From Leptodactylus fallax (lineage: Eukaryota; Chordata; Amphibia; Anura; Leptodactylidae), in NCBI GenBank assembly GCA_947044405.1, contig CAMRHE010000355.1, positions 496,001 through 560,000 on the forward strand: a DNA stretch of 64,000 bases, in the 5' to 3' direction. Every line of letters begins with the position of its first letter. Position 1 is the stretch's first letter. The position numbers and the translations under genes were made by a program. Positions 53,815 to 64,000 of this stretch are shown in pieces. The notes under the pieces are model-generated. The model made no database searches, was not told the origin of the DNA, and worked only from the letters and a program-made list of their open reading frames with translations.

Positions 53815-54825
53815 AAATAAAGCAGTGGTCGGGACATTATACACAGCACTCCAATCATTTCAGTGGGAGCACCAGAGATAGCCAAGCGCTGTATTTCGGC
53901 TGTCTCCAGCACTCCCATTGAATTAAATGAAGCAAAATGATTACTCTGGATTGAGCATGTGTTAAGAGAATTATTTCAGAAGGGCATACTGTAAAGGAAA
54001 GATACATTCAGTAAAAAAGGATATCCACAAACGTTTCTGGCAAGGAAAATGATAATGGGTACCAGCAACAGAGAATCTCAGAAGAGAATAATGTTTATAT
54101 ACAAAGGGGTAAAATGTATGTTCAAAGTACACAAAATAACCCATAGACACTGGTAATTGTTCAGCAAGGCATTTACTGCTGTGTCAAAATTTATGTATTA
54201 TTGCCATGCATTAAGTGACAGCCAAATGTTAAAGGCAAATTTGATAAAACATTACCAAAACAATTCATAGGAATAGAAAAGTGGCATATTCCATTGCTTA
54301 CAATGCAAAATCTACATACAAAATGTACAACACTTACCACCCAAAGATTGGCTAATTTTTCATTAAGGGGGTATTCCTGTAAATACACTCTTCATAGGAT
54401 AGCAAATGACCATTTGGTTGATGGTGTTGGACCCCTACAAATCACAAGTACAGAGGTCCCATATATGACTCATATAACAAAGGTGGTAGGTTGTACATAT
54501 GCACTGTGCTCCATTTATCTATCTGGGACTACTGAGGTATAGCACTCATGCACACAGGACCCTTTATCTTATGACTGGTGGAGATTCCAGTGGTCAGATC
54601 CCACTGATAGTTAAAGGGGTATTCCCATCTCTAAGATCATATTAACCTCACCAGGGAACATCTTGTAAAACTAATGACAGATCTTCAGATGTAGGCTTGC
54701 TCAAAATGCTTACAAACATCTGAGAAAGAATGGCTTGTTCTAAAGAGCTCACTAAATTCCAGTGTGGTACTGTAATAGGATGCCATCACTGCAGCAGGTC
54801 AGTCTGTAAATTTGCTTCCCTCCTA
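53815..54825. other. Non-coding, TTAA-type MITE fragments
   Basis: TTAAGGGGGTATTCCTGTAA near 54363 and TTAAAGGGGTATTCCCATCT near 54612 are terminal-type sequences of TTAA elements. CACTCCCATTGAATTAAATG near 53911 recurs at 57958 in similar form. No gene is seen. Confidence 0.45.
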
Positions 54826-54829
54826 AATA

Positions 54830-55202
54830 CAGTTGCATCTCAATAAATTAGAATATTTTTGAAACGTTCATTCATTTCAGTAATTCAGTAATACAATTCA
54901 TAATCAGCGTCTTCCATGATTGTGTGTCCTACTGAACCAGACTGAGGGACCATTTAAAGGCTTAGGAAACCTTGACAGGTGACACACTGAATTTACAATA
55001 CTGAACTTTTTTACAATATTCTAATTTTCTTAGATTTGGGTTTTCATTACCTGTAATCCATAATCAACATTTACAGAAATAAAACACTTGAAATAGAACA
55101 CTCTGTGTGTAAAGAATCTAGAAAATATAGGTCACTTTTTTAATTTAATTACTGACAGAAATAAATGTTTCAAAGATATTCTAATTTATTGAGATGCACC
55201 TG
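54830..55202. mobile_element. Mariner/Tc1-type MITE, 373 bp
   Basis: The ends CAGTTGCATCTCAATAAATT and, reversed, CAGGTGCATCTCAATAAATT are inverted for over 30 bp (continuing AGAATATTTTTGAAAC and AGAATATCTTTGAAAC), with TA at both borders. There is no ORF. Confidence 0.85.
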
Positions 55203-55314
55203 TATTTGTGAATTAACTGTGTGTGGCATTATTGAAAAGCAGAAGCACTTAGGAGCCACCATAAAAGGATAACACTATGGGGTTGTTGTTAGCAGCTGGC
55301 TAAGCCCCCTTAAC

Positions 55315-55476
55315 TTAAAGGGAATATGTCACATGGAAAACACTTCTCAAGTTAGAAAGAGCAGGCTATACTGAATCTTTTCCTATAAGCTTATACATTC
55401 AACCTGCTCAGCTCCTGATGTAGAACATGATGCCCACAGACTGGATAGCATTTTTCATATGACAAGTTTACTTTAA
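55315..55476. mobile_element. Short TTAA MITE, 162 bp
   Basis: The ends TTAAAGGGAATATGTCACAT and, reversed, TTAAAGTAAACTTGTCATAT are inverted between TTAA at 55315 and 55473. Confidence 0.7.
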
Positions 55477-55493
55477 GGGAAATTCTTACCGTA

Positions 55494-55668
55494 TCAGCAT
55501 GTCAAAACATTTTGGACAATTACATGCTTGCTACTAGGAACAATTTGGGAAGGCCTTTTTCTGTACCAGCATGACTGTGCCTCCATGCTCAAAGCAAAGT
55601 CCCTAAAGGCATTGTTGGGCGAGTATGGTGTGGAACAACTTGACTGTTCCACACAGAGCCTTGTAGCG
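55494..55668 (+). pseudogene. Tc1-like transposase fragment
   Basis: The plus frame from 55528 reads LYQHDCASMLKAKSLKALLG and EYGVEQLDCSTQS, matching the second-Asp to pre-Glu region of Tc1 transposases (QHDCAPxHKAxS). It breaks off at about 55668, where Penelope-like sequence begins. Confidence 0.65.
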
Positions 55669-56824
55669 GACCTGTATGCGAATCCACACCAAGGGACAAG
55701 GAACAGGAATGCTTGTAGAAAGACACAGCGCTTCACCACGGATGGTACGTCAAAATCACACTTTAATCCCCACACGAATAAAAAACACACGATGCCGGGA
55801 TTGGCGTTTCGGGGCAATACCCCTTTTTCAAGTGTATAACTAATAAAACAGAAAATACAAACACCACAAATCTCATTCAGGGAAATACACATTTAAAAAT
55901 TATATACATAATATCCACATAAAAAATGTACACATGATGCCATTGTATGTATATAAGCTCATCCCAGTGTCATAAAAAATGCAGTTAGAATATATATTGT
56001 TACTAAAAAGAAAGGAGGGGAGAATAGCATCTCAAAAAATGTCTCACAGACTCTCCAAAGTGCAAGAATCAATAGAGATCATCTAATAACAACAGTGAGA
56101 GGACATAGATACATAAGAACGCTTATTAACTTCTAGAGAATGCTAGCACAATATCAATGTGATTTCTAGAGAACATTAGCACGGTATTGATACGACATAG
56201 GATAAAACCATAAAATAAGGATTGCAAGAAGAGAACAACATAGGACTTACCAGTGTCAGTAGACAGAGAGACATGTGGTTGGGTCAAATTTGCTGGGTAA
56301 TATACCCTCTGAGTGACGTCTAAAAATCTGCACTGCACATGTGCAAAAAAAAAAAAAAACTTTATACAAATGATGATAGTAGGAAGTAAACATATATATA
56401 TATAAAAAAAAAAATAGTATATATCAATGGAATTGTCCAATAATATAAAATAAAACATATTGATAGACCATAATTACAATAACTAGGTGAGGTAGGACAT
56501 GACCTATGGCAATATGTAGATATAGGAATATATAAATATAAATTGGACATAAAAGAAAACTGGTATACATATGCCAAATACTCAAAATATAAAAACGTCA
56601 AGATAGATCAAAGCCAATCAATGTAAAGATCAAAAGAACATGTATGTATGCTATCATTATGCAAAAAACGTCTGCAACATAAAATCAACAATACACCAAT
56701 GTACTGGCCAATGGTGTATTGGCCAATACACTGGTGGTACAATATTATATATAACATGCAAATGGGATCGATATATACATGAAAATAAACAAACGATACT
56801 CTATAGACTGAAGACATGAATGTA

Positions 56825-57463
56825 TCAGTTGGTTATGTCTTCCAATGCCTCATTGAGACCATCTGAAACTAGGGTACCCAATTTGTAGATCCAATAGATC
56901 TCCTTTTTTTTGAGTAGGTCAAATCTATTGGGTTGGCCACTGGGAATTTGTTCTAAAGGTGTTACTTCGAAACCACTAAAGTCACTATTGTGATACCTCA
57001 GGGCGTGACGGGAAACGCTATGTTTCACGTAGCCATTTGAAACGTTTGTTCAATGTTTATTGAGTCTTTCTCGTAGGCTCATGATGATCCGGCCTACATA
57101 TTGTAGATGGCATGGACATTGGATAACATATATAATGTAGGATGATGAACAATCAAGTCGAGACTTAAGGTAAAACTTTTCATTTGTGGAGTGACTTATT
57201 ATTTCAGTCTTTCTGTGGGAGATGTTATCACAACACTTACATTTGTTGTGTCCGCACCTAAAACTGCCTGGGGTTGAACATACTTGTTTAATTTTCCTAG
57301 TGACAGTTTTAAGTCGACTTGGGGCGATCAGGTTCTTTAGAGATCTAGCCCTCCTAAAAATTATCCCAGGGTCCTTGGGTAATTCTGTTTTGAGATATTG
57401 GTCATTAAGCAAAATGTTCCAATTTTTTTCTAAAGATAGATCTAATATGTCCATGTAATCCAT
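56825..57463 (-). pseudogene. PLE2 endonuclease region, minus-strand copy with stop
   Basis: The segment has IIFRRARSLKNLIAPSRL, the Cys-rich module FRCGHNKCKCCDNISHRK, the GIY-YIG core (IIYVIQCPCHLQYVGR, then SLRERLNKH) and IPSGQPNRFDLLKKKEIYWI. A TGA at 57052-57050 interrupts it after LNKH; the plus-strand copy has CGA there, so a C-to-T change made the stop. Confidence 0.85.
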
Positions 57464-57639
57464 TATATGTTGTTATAAAGTTGTGATTGAAAGTGTGTAT
57501 ATTAGTTGTATTTTTACAATGGGGAACTAGACATTCTGATTGGGTGAAATTGTTAGCTTTGTTTGTGCTGCTCTCACTATAGATTTTGGATAATTTCTCT
57601 CATTAAATCTCTTTGATATGATCAGTGGTGAACCTAGCC

Positions 57640-58770
57640 TCTTTGTTGCCTGAGGCGGACTATAGAAAGACGCCCCCCCCCCCAAAAAAAAAAAAAACAA
57701 AAAAAAACTGAGTTTCCATGCTACTAGTTTAACACACTGTTATCGTCGCACAATATACACAATACACAAAGTTATAAAACAGTTTTTAAGAATTCTTCTT
57801 CCTGTATTACTTCAGTATCAGATCAACAACACGGCATTAACAATGAAAGTAACTTCACATATCTTCTGCTTGGTGGATGGACGAGCCCATGTGGCCCCCA
57901 TTCTCTATAATAAGAGCCCCGCAGATAGCTGAGTACTGGACTTCGGCTATCTTTGGCACTCCCATTGAAGTGAATGAGAGCCACGCGGGTTCGTCCATCC
58001 ACCAAGTGACACATCTATATATATGGCTGCAGCCAGGCTGGATTCCCACCTAGTGGGGGGAAAAAACCCAATTCTCAGGCTCAGTGGGGGTCTCAGCAGA
58101 CAGACCCCCATCAATCAGGTATTTATCCTCTTATCATTTAGGTGAATACAGGGCAGTAACATTCTGTGACTTACAGGTGACGTCTCTGACTAATCCTTCA
58201 CATTTCCCTTCTCTTCCCTTTGGACCGCCATGACCACTTCTTCCAGCTGTGACTTGTCTCTGTAAAGGTTGCAACACAGACATCTTTGGCTCCTCACTTT
58301 TCCAGGCATCCAACCCACATTGTCCTCACCTACACAAAGCCCCCATCCTGCTGCTACCCCCAATTATATAATATATGATATAACCCCCCATAATGAATAA
58401 TACCCCCAAGTGCATCTTTATATTAATAATGTCCGTGTGTACCCTGTATAAATAGTGCCCCTTATTAATAATACCCCAGGTGTTAACTAATTAAAAGGTT
58501 TTCCAGGTCATTAATAAACTAATCAGTGGGGTTCAAAAACCCAGGACCCCCACTGATCAGCTGTTTGAATGGTACCTGTGTAAGCGCCGTGACCGCTTCT
58601 CTGTTTACATAGTGTAATTCATCTTATAGCGGCCATGTAATGTAACTACAGCCTCGTCCTGTACATGTCTACAGTATGTGACAAGGCTACAATTACATCA
58701 CACGGCCACTATAAACAGACAGCGTATAATGCCATAGCCCATGTTTATAGCGCCCCATTTACACACACTA
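57640..58770. other. Non-coding part of the hAT-like insertion
   Basis: It contains a C-tract and A-tracts (57666-57708), a GCACTCCCATTGAAGTGAATG-like motif also seen near 53905, and a TTAA-type MITE piece with AGTGGGGTTCAAAAACCC near 58525. There is no gene. Confidence 0.45.
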
Positions 58771-58779
58771 TAATGTTCC

Positions 58780-59347
58780 ACAGCAGCCCCTGCACACAGT
58801 ATTACACAGTGTTATGGCCGCAGCGGCCCCTGCGCACTGTATTATGCCTCTCAGCGGCCCCTGCACACAGTATTATGCTCCATAGTGGCCCCTGCTCACG
58901 GTATTATGCCCCGCATTGGCCACTGCACACGGTATTATGTTCCACAGCAACTCCTGCACACAGTATTATGCCCCATATTGGCCACTGCACACGGTATTAG
59001 GCTCCATATTGGCCCCTGCACACGGTATTATGCTCCACAGTGGCCCCAGCACACGGTATTATGCTCCATAGTGGCCCCTGCACTGGTATTATGCTCTATA
59101 GTGGCCCTTGCACTGGTATTATGCTCCATAGTGGCCCCTGCACTGGTATTATCCTCCATAGTGGCCCTTGCACTGGTATTATGCTCCATAGTGGCCCCTG
59201 CACTTGTATTATGCTCCATAGTGACCCCTGCACCCGGTATTATGCTCTATAGTGGCCCCTGCACTTGTATTATGCTCCAGAGTGGCCCCTGCACAGGGTA
59301 TTATGCTCTACAGTGGTCCCTGCACAGGGTATTATGCCCCATAGTGG
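58780..59347. repeat. 30-bp minisatellite array
   Basis: About 18 units of the form GTATTATGCTCCATAGTGGC plus CCCTGCACTG. The period is exactly 30 bp in 59070-59220 and 30-32 bp elsewhere. The in-frame period creates long open frames on both strands; these are repeat artefacts. The same unit occurs at 1343-1405. Confidence 0.85.
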
Positions 59348-59359
59348 CCGACCCATGAA

Positions 59360-59686
59360 CTATTATTATACTCTGGGGTCTTTTCAGACCCCAGAGTATA
59401 ATGATTGGAGACCCAGGGGAGAATACAAACATAAAAACCAGAGTTACTTACCTATCCTGGACACCGGTGCACTCCTTGCAGCTTTCGGCCCTGTTTAATT
59501 GCGCACACACGTCACGTGATCAGGCCGGCGACGCGACCTGATGACGTCACCAGAGGCCTCAAGCCTGCTCGGAGTTACATCGGATCGCAGGAGGTGAGTA
59601 ACACTGTTTTTTATGTTCCCTCACCAACCCTAGGCCTCCGATTATTATACTCCGGGGTGTGAATAGACCCCGGAGTATAATAATAG
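59360..59686. mobile_element. Foldback element, second copy
   Basis: Left arm CTATTATTATACTCTGGGGT and right arm, reversed, CTATTATTATACTCCGGGGT are inverted, with inner ACTTACCTATCCTGG and CAGGAGGTGAGTAAC near the arm ends. It is the same family as 1432-1757, again adjoining the 30-bp minisatellite. Confidence 0.75.
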
Positions 59687-59812
59687 TAGTATTTGCGGCC
59701 CGCGGCCGCTCACAGCGGCATCCACTTCCCTTTATGCGGCCCATAGCAGAAGGGGAAGCGGGGGCGGCCACGAGCAGACGCGGGGTAGGTAAATAATTGT
59801 CGTTCGAAGGGC

Positions 59813-60103
59813 GTTATTTATAAGGCCACCTGTAACTGCGGCCTTGAATACATTGGCAAAACAATCCGTGAGTTCAGGCGCCGAATAGGCGTGCATTTAG
59901 GTGACATCCGACATCATCGTGATACACCAATCGCCCAGCATATCCGACTTGAACATCAGGGTAATGCTTTGTGCATTAAATTTATGGGTATTGACCTGAT
60001 CCAACCCCCTGCACGCCGCGGTAAATGGGGACCAACTTGTTACTCAGGCAGAAACAAAATGGATTTTTCGCTTGCAAACTGTAGCCCCGGGTGGGTTAAA
60101 TGA
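59813..60103 (+). pseudogene. PLE3 GIY-YIG endonuclease fragment
   Basis: The frame reads VIYKATCNCGLEYIGKTIRE, then RRRIGVHLGDIRHH with the conserved Arg and His positions, and a C-terminal segment with GIDLIQPPARRGKWG before TGA at 60103. It is the last domain of a Penelope-like polyprotein and lacks its start. Confidence 0.75.
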
Positions 60104-60807
60104 ACAATTGAATTTTGCTTCATTTATTTGATAGGGGTTTCATTCTATATTCAGGATGGTTATTTGTCTAGTCCATATGTGCATTGTATTTTATATCTAG
60201 TTTTCATTCCCCTCTAAAATACCTTTTTATGTACTCTGCAAGTGATTCTATAAGGTTTTATTTGCAGAGCCTTGCTTCTGTTTATTTATCTGCAGCATTG
60301 TTTGCTCAGTTAATAGGGGCATAACGAGGTTTGGATTCAGATAACATTCTATCCATTTCCTGTTCTTTTGGTTTCATTATCATATGCATAAGCGCTAATG
60401 TGATTTCTATTTGGGCATGCTCAGTATGTACTTTGAGTTCCCTTTGTTATGCGCATGCTAATTGCGCTATCCCACCTGTAGCACTTAGTATTTAAGTAGG
60501 TAGAGCCTAAGGTGCTTCTCAGGTATGTTTGGCACTCCATATACCTGGTGTAGGAATACTTAGCGTTTGAACTGTGCTATCTTCCAACACTTATGGCCAC
60601 TCATTGATATACCATGGTGTTGTTTTGTATCTGTGATTAGTTATCTGGTATCTGCAATACCATTAGGAGTTTTATGTACTACTTATATTTGTGCTATGTT
60701 TTTTGATGGTTAACACTTGACCTTAGTGCTTGTTTCTTCCATACTTGGCACAGGGTGGTATCTTTACTGTGGCTCCATTCCTGCATTTAGTATATTTGAG
60801 ATTTTTT

Positions 60808-60868
60808 AACCAACTCTATCCCCTGATGAGTTTAGCGAAACATGCATGTCGGGATTGCATGTTTGGTT
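60808..60868 (+). ncRNA. Hammerhead-ribozyme-like fold in PLE3
   Basis: Core CTGATGA (60823-60829), a minimal one-to-two-base-pair stem II (GTTTAGC), GAAA (60837-60840), stem III ACA/TGT around TGCA, and a predicted cleavage position after C60850 (GTC). Stem I pairs TCCC (60819-60822) with GGGA (60851-60854), and the outer AACCAA (60808-60813) with TTGGTT (60863-60868). Placement after the endonuclease fits Penelope-like elements. The short stem II makes activity uncertain. Confidence 0.65.
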
Positions 60869-61604
60869 ACTATATATATGTGTGTTAGGCGTACCTAGTT
60901 TTGTTTTGTTTCTTGTGTTTTTTGTTCTCTTTATATCTATTTGTTTTGAAGGGATTTGATAGGGATGGTTTATTCTAGGGCCAGGTTCCAGTCGGGGGCA
61001 CTTGCTATTTAGGGCGGTGGCCCCGAGTTAGGACTTTAGGGTCCATTTAGTGTTTTATATAGGGTGTTATAGGGATAGTTTAGATACAGGTGTTTCCTTA
61101 TTTAGCCCGTTGTTTCTGGTGTTACTTTTGAACCGTGGACTATGTCACCCCTCTCCCCTTCTGGTATTTGCTTCAGCAACACAGGCACCATCTGAATCAT
61201 GGTAAGTGTCTGGTTGGTTTTTCCTATTTCAGGCTGCCGTGCCTGTTTTGTTTGCTTTTTTTTTTTTTTCTCCAAATTATATATATATTTTTTTTGATAT
61301 TTTGAGGACTATTTAATTGTGCTGCTTTTAGGGTGGTTATATGTTGTTGTGATTTTTAACTTTAATTAATTAAAAGTTATATATTAATTTCTGTATTATT
61401 GTGATTATCATTTTGGATTATATAATTTTTTTCGGATAATCTATTGTTGTATACGACCTGTAAGGTCTTGGATTAGGTAAATAAATAGGCCCTGATCTGC
61501 CGGGGATACTCCAACAGGTTACGGCCTATTTATAGATATAAAAAAAAGTTATACTCACCTGCGATGCCTTGATGCAGCCGCCGCTGCCTCCTCTTCTTGT
61601 CCGC

Positions 61605-61755
61605 GACGTCTGTGTCTCAGCGTAGGCGGCGTGATGACGTCATTGTATCGCCGCCTGCGCTGAGATGCGACGTCTTGTAAACCAGCCCAGGACAGGCCCC
61701 GCTCAGCTCTGTTTTTTTTTATTTTTTTAAAGCGGCCTGTCCTGGGCTGGTTTAC
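61605..61755. repeat. Two adjacent GC-rich inverted repeats
   Basis: The first pairs GACGTCTGTGTCTCAGCG (61605-61622 and on to 61631) with 61649-61674. The second is a perfect 22-bp stem: 61677-61698 (GTAAACCAGCCCAGGACAGG plus CC) and 61734-61755. Both lie near the right end of the hAT-like insertion, where many non-autonomous hAT elements have subterminal hairpins. Confidence 0.75.
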
Positions 61756-61845
61756 ATTAAATAGTAAAAATGCCGCCCCCCGGACAGTGCCGCCCGTGGC
61801 GGCCGACTCACTTTGCCTCATTAGCGGTGCGCCCCTGGATATGAT

Positions 61846-62350
61846 TTTACTTTGATGAAGAAAATCTTCATCTTTTGTGCAATTACTGCGTACCCTTTTA
61901 AATTGACTGAAAGGGATATTCTCCTTCCATTTGCGGTGATGTAAGCTATTAAAATCCAGGAGACTATTACAGTCAACTTTCTTGAAAAATGTTTTCGTTT
62001 GTATGGTATTATCAATGTTCATCAATAAGAGATCCAGATATTCAAGTTCAGAGGGATTAATTTTGCCAGTAAAATCAAGGCCCTAAGTATTTGAATTAAG
62101 GTACTGTGTAAAGTTGGAAAACGAATCAGATGTGCCATCCCAAATGAAAAGGAGGTCATCAATATATCTTTTGTATAGAATTATTGATTTTGTCCATTGG
62201 TGGGGACTAAATATAAATGATTTTTCAAAAGCCCCCATAAATAAGTTCACGAAACTAGGGGCAAATCTCGTCCCCATTGCGGTTCCCTTGGTCTGCAGAT
62301 AAATCTGATTTTGAAATTCAAATGAATTATGAGTCAGAATATAACATATG
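61846..62350 (-). pseudogene. PLE2 reverse transcriptase 3' half
   Basis: The minus strand reads TKGTAMGTRFAPSFVNLFMG (about 62290-62235), then KRYIDDLLFIWDGTSDSF with the YxDD active site at 62166-62155, and NINPSELEYLDLLL-type sequence with a shift near 62085. FFKKVDCNSLLDFNSLHHRK follows. It continues across the insertion at 57614. The frame is broken by a stop at about 62083 and by the insertion. Confidence 0.8.
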
Positions 62351-62373
62351 CTTTCCAGAATAAAATTATAGGA

Positions 62374-62916
62374 GGGATAATTTTTAGGAGGGCTAGATCT
62401 CTAAAGAACCTGATCGCCCCAAGTCGACTTAAAACTGTCACTAGGAAAATTAAACAAGTATGTTCAACCCCAGGCAGTTTTAGGTGTGGACACAACAAAT
62501 GTAAGTGTTGTGATAACATCTCCCACAGAAAGGCTGAAATAATAAGTCACTCCACAAATGAAAAGTTTTACCTTAAGTCTCGACTTGATTGTTCATCATC
62601 CTACATTATATACGTTATCCAATGTCCATGCCATCTACAATATGTAGGCCGGATCATCATGAGCCTACGAGAAAGACTCAATAAACATCGATCAAACGTT
62701 TCAAATGGCTACGTGAAACATAGCGTTTCCCGTCACGCCCTGAGGTATCACAATAGTGACTTTAGTGGTTTCGAAGTAACACCTTTAGAACAAATTCCCA
62801 GTGGCCAACCCAATAGATTTGACCTACTCAAAAAAAAGGAGATCTATTGGATCTACAAATTGGGTACCCTAGTTCCAGATGGTCTCAATGAGGCATTGGA
62901 AGACATAACCAACTGA
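62374..62916 (+). pseudogene. PLE2 GIY-YIG endonuclease region, open in this copy
   Basis: An uninterrupted frame covers the Cys-rich module, the GIY-YIG core and the C-terminal segment to a TGA at 62916. It begins inside the element with no native start: the frame upstream to 62329 is read-through from the junction. In the family this part nicks the target DNA, but without reverse transcriptase the copy cannot move by itself. It is classed as a fragment although the frame is open. Confidence 0.75.
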
Positions 62917-64000
62917 TACATTCATGTCTTCAGTCTATAGAGTATCGTTTGTTTATTTTCATGTATATATCGATCCCATTTGCATGTTATATATAATATT
63001 GTACCACCAGTGTACTGGCCAATACACCATTGGCCAGTACATTGGTGTATTGTTGATTTTATGTTGCAGACGTTTTTTGCATAATGATATCATACATACA
63101 TGTTCTTTTGATCTTTACATTGATTGGCTTTGATCTATCTTGACGTTTTTATATTTTGAGTATTTGGCATATGTATACCAGTTTTCTTTTATGTCCAATT
63201 TATATTTATATGTTCCTATATCTACATATTGCCATAGGTCATGTCCTACTTCACCTAGTTATTGTAATTATGGTCTATCAACATGTTTTATTTTATATTA
63301 TTGGACAATTCCATTGATGTATACTATTTTTTTTATTTTTTTTTTATATATGTTTACTTCCTACTATCATCATTTGTATAAAGTTTTTTTTTTTTTTTTT
63401 TGCACATGTGCAGTGCAGATTTTTAGACGCCACTCAGAGGGTATATTACCCAGCAAATTTGACCCAACCACATGTCTCTCTGTCTACTGACACTGGTAAG
63501 TCCTATGTTGTTCTCTTCTTGCAATCCTTAGTCTATGGTTTTACCCTATGTCGTATCAATACCGTGCTAATGTTCTCTAGAAATCACACCGATATTGTGC
63601 TAGCATTCTCTAGAAGTTAATAAGTGTTCTTATGTATCTATGTCCTCTCACTATTGTTATTAGATGATCTCTATTGATTCTTGCACTTTGGAGAGTCTGT
63701 GAGACATTTTTTGAGATGCTATTCTCCCCTCCTTTCTTTTTAGTAACAATATATATTCTAACTGCATTTTTTATGACACTGGGATGAGCTTATATACATA
63801 CAATGGCATCATGTGTACATTTTTTATGTGGATATTATGCATATAATTTTTAAATGTGTATTTCCCTGAATGAGATTTGTGGTGTTTGTATTTTCTGTTT
63901 TATTAGTCACACATTTGAAAAAGGGGTATTGCCCAGAAACGCCAATCCCGGCATCGTGTGTTTTTTATTCGTGTGGGGATTAAAGTGTGATTTTGACGTA
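62374..64000 (+). mobile_element. PLE2 inverted partial copy, plus strand
   Basis: From GGGATAATTTTTAGGAGGG at 62374 to the window end, this is the inverted repeat of 55746-57366 with only scattered differences. It is truncated at its 5' side within the region before the endonuclease. It meets the 5'-truncated minus-strand copy at about 62360, head to head. The end at 64000 (GATTTTGACGTA) mirrors 55746, so the arm likely continues past the window. Confidence 0.85.

Larger units (their letters stand above)
59800..60900 (+). mobile_element. Penelope-like element PLE3, 5' truncated
   Basis: An open GIY-YIG endonuclease fragment (59813-60103) is followed by about 700 bp of untranslated sequence and a hammerhead-like fold (60808-60868). 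The family differs from PLE1 and PLE2 in sequence. No reverse transcriptase remains. Confidence 0.7.
57623..61837. mobile_element. hAT-like 4.2-kb insertion in PLE2
   Basis: It begins CAGTGGTGAACCTAGCC and ends, reversed, CAGGGGCGCACCGCTAATG, and is flanked by an exact 8-bp duplication GATATGAT (57615-57622 and 61838-61845). The 8-bp duplication and CAG-type ends fit the hAT superfamily. No hAT transposase is seen. The interior is a composite: minisatellite (58780-59347), foldback element (59360-59686), PLE3 (59800-60900) and GC-rich hairpins (61605-61755). Confidence 0.7.
55669..62360 (-). mobile_element. Penelope-like element PLE2, minus-strand copy
   Basis: On the minus strand the order is reverse transcriptase (62350-61846, then after the insertion 57614-57464), Cys-rich and GIY-YIG endonuclease (57463-56825), a 3' untranslated region and a terminal region with a degenerate hammerhead-like stem (about 55850-55810). 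The 5' part of the reverse transcriptase is absent. The copy is split by the hAT-like insertion at 57623-61837, which is flanked by the duplicated GATATGAT. Its 3' 1.6 kb is inverted relative to the copy at 62374-64000. Confidence 0.8.

Noticed and set aside
55494..55892. 132-codon minus-strand ORF
   Set aside because: It is antisense to a Tc1 transposase fragment and runs into the Penelope terminus.
58885..59358. 157-codon ORF, and an opposite-strand ORF, over the minisatellite
   Set aside because: The 30-bp period keeps frames open on both strands; the protein is only the repeat read in frame.

Overview
The window is vertebrate nuclear DNA, most likely from an anuran amphibian. The reasons are one spliced vertebrate gene in a very repeat-rich background, and a repeat mix typical of frogs: Tc1/mariner, hAT and TTAA-bounded DNA transposons, a DIRS retrotransposon, L2-type LINEs and Penelope-like elements. 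The species call is inference; no rRNA, tRNA or bacterial-style gene was seen.

The one host gene is TCAIM (T-cell activation inhibitor, mitochondrial) on the minus strand. Ten coding exons between 32399 and 11608 join through consensus splice sites into a 489-codon open frame. It has a basic, acid-free N-terminus and a J-domain-like HPD tripeptide. A CpG-richer block at about 36.44-36.76 kb with a donor site is the probable promoter and first non-coding exon. A tandem array of 150-bp units (34.95-36.31 kb) lies just inside the presumed first intron. The introns hold a nested Tc1 pair, foldback MITEs, LINE tails, a tyrosine-recombinase remnant and an LTR-like block.

Downstream of the gene (1-11.6 kb) lie a Tc1 element with an open transposase frame that has lost its catalytic glutamate, a foldback element next to minisatellite units, and a decayed Penelope-like element (PLE1, 5.1-8.1 kb) with a hammerhead-ribozyme-like fold.

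Upstream of the gene (37-64 kb) lie an L2-clade LINE with a 2A-like motif, a 5.4-kb DIRS element whose inverted termini and internal complementary region are still readable, nested TTAA-type transposons, and an 8-kb Penelope-like locus (PLE2). PLE2 has a partial copy of itself in inverted orientation, forming about 1.6-kb inverted arms. A 4.2-kb hAT-like insertion with an 8-bp target duplication splits one arm, and that insertion itself contains a 30-bp minisatellite, a foldback element and a third Penelope-like element (PLE3) with its own hammerhead-like fold.

No unknown multi-gene system was found. The most notable thread is the recurrence of hammerhead-like folds and inverted structures in Penelope-type repeats, together with the readable history of nested insertions.
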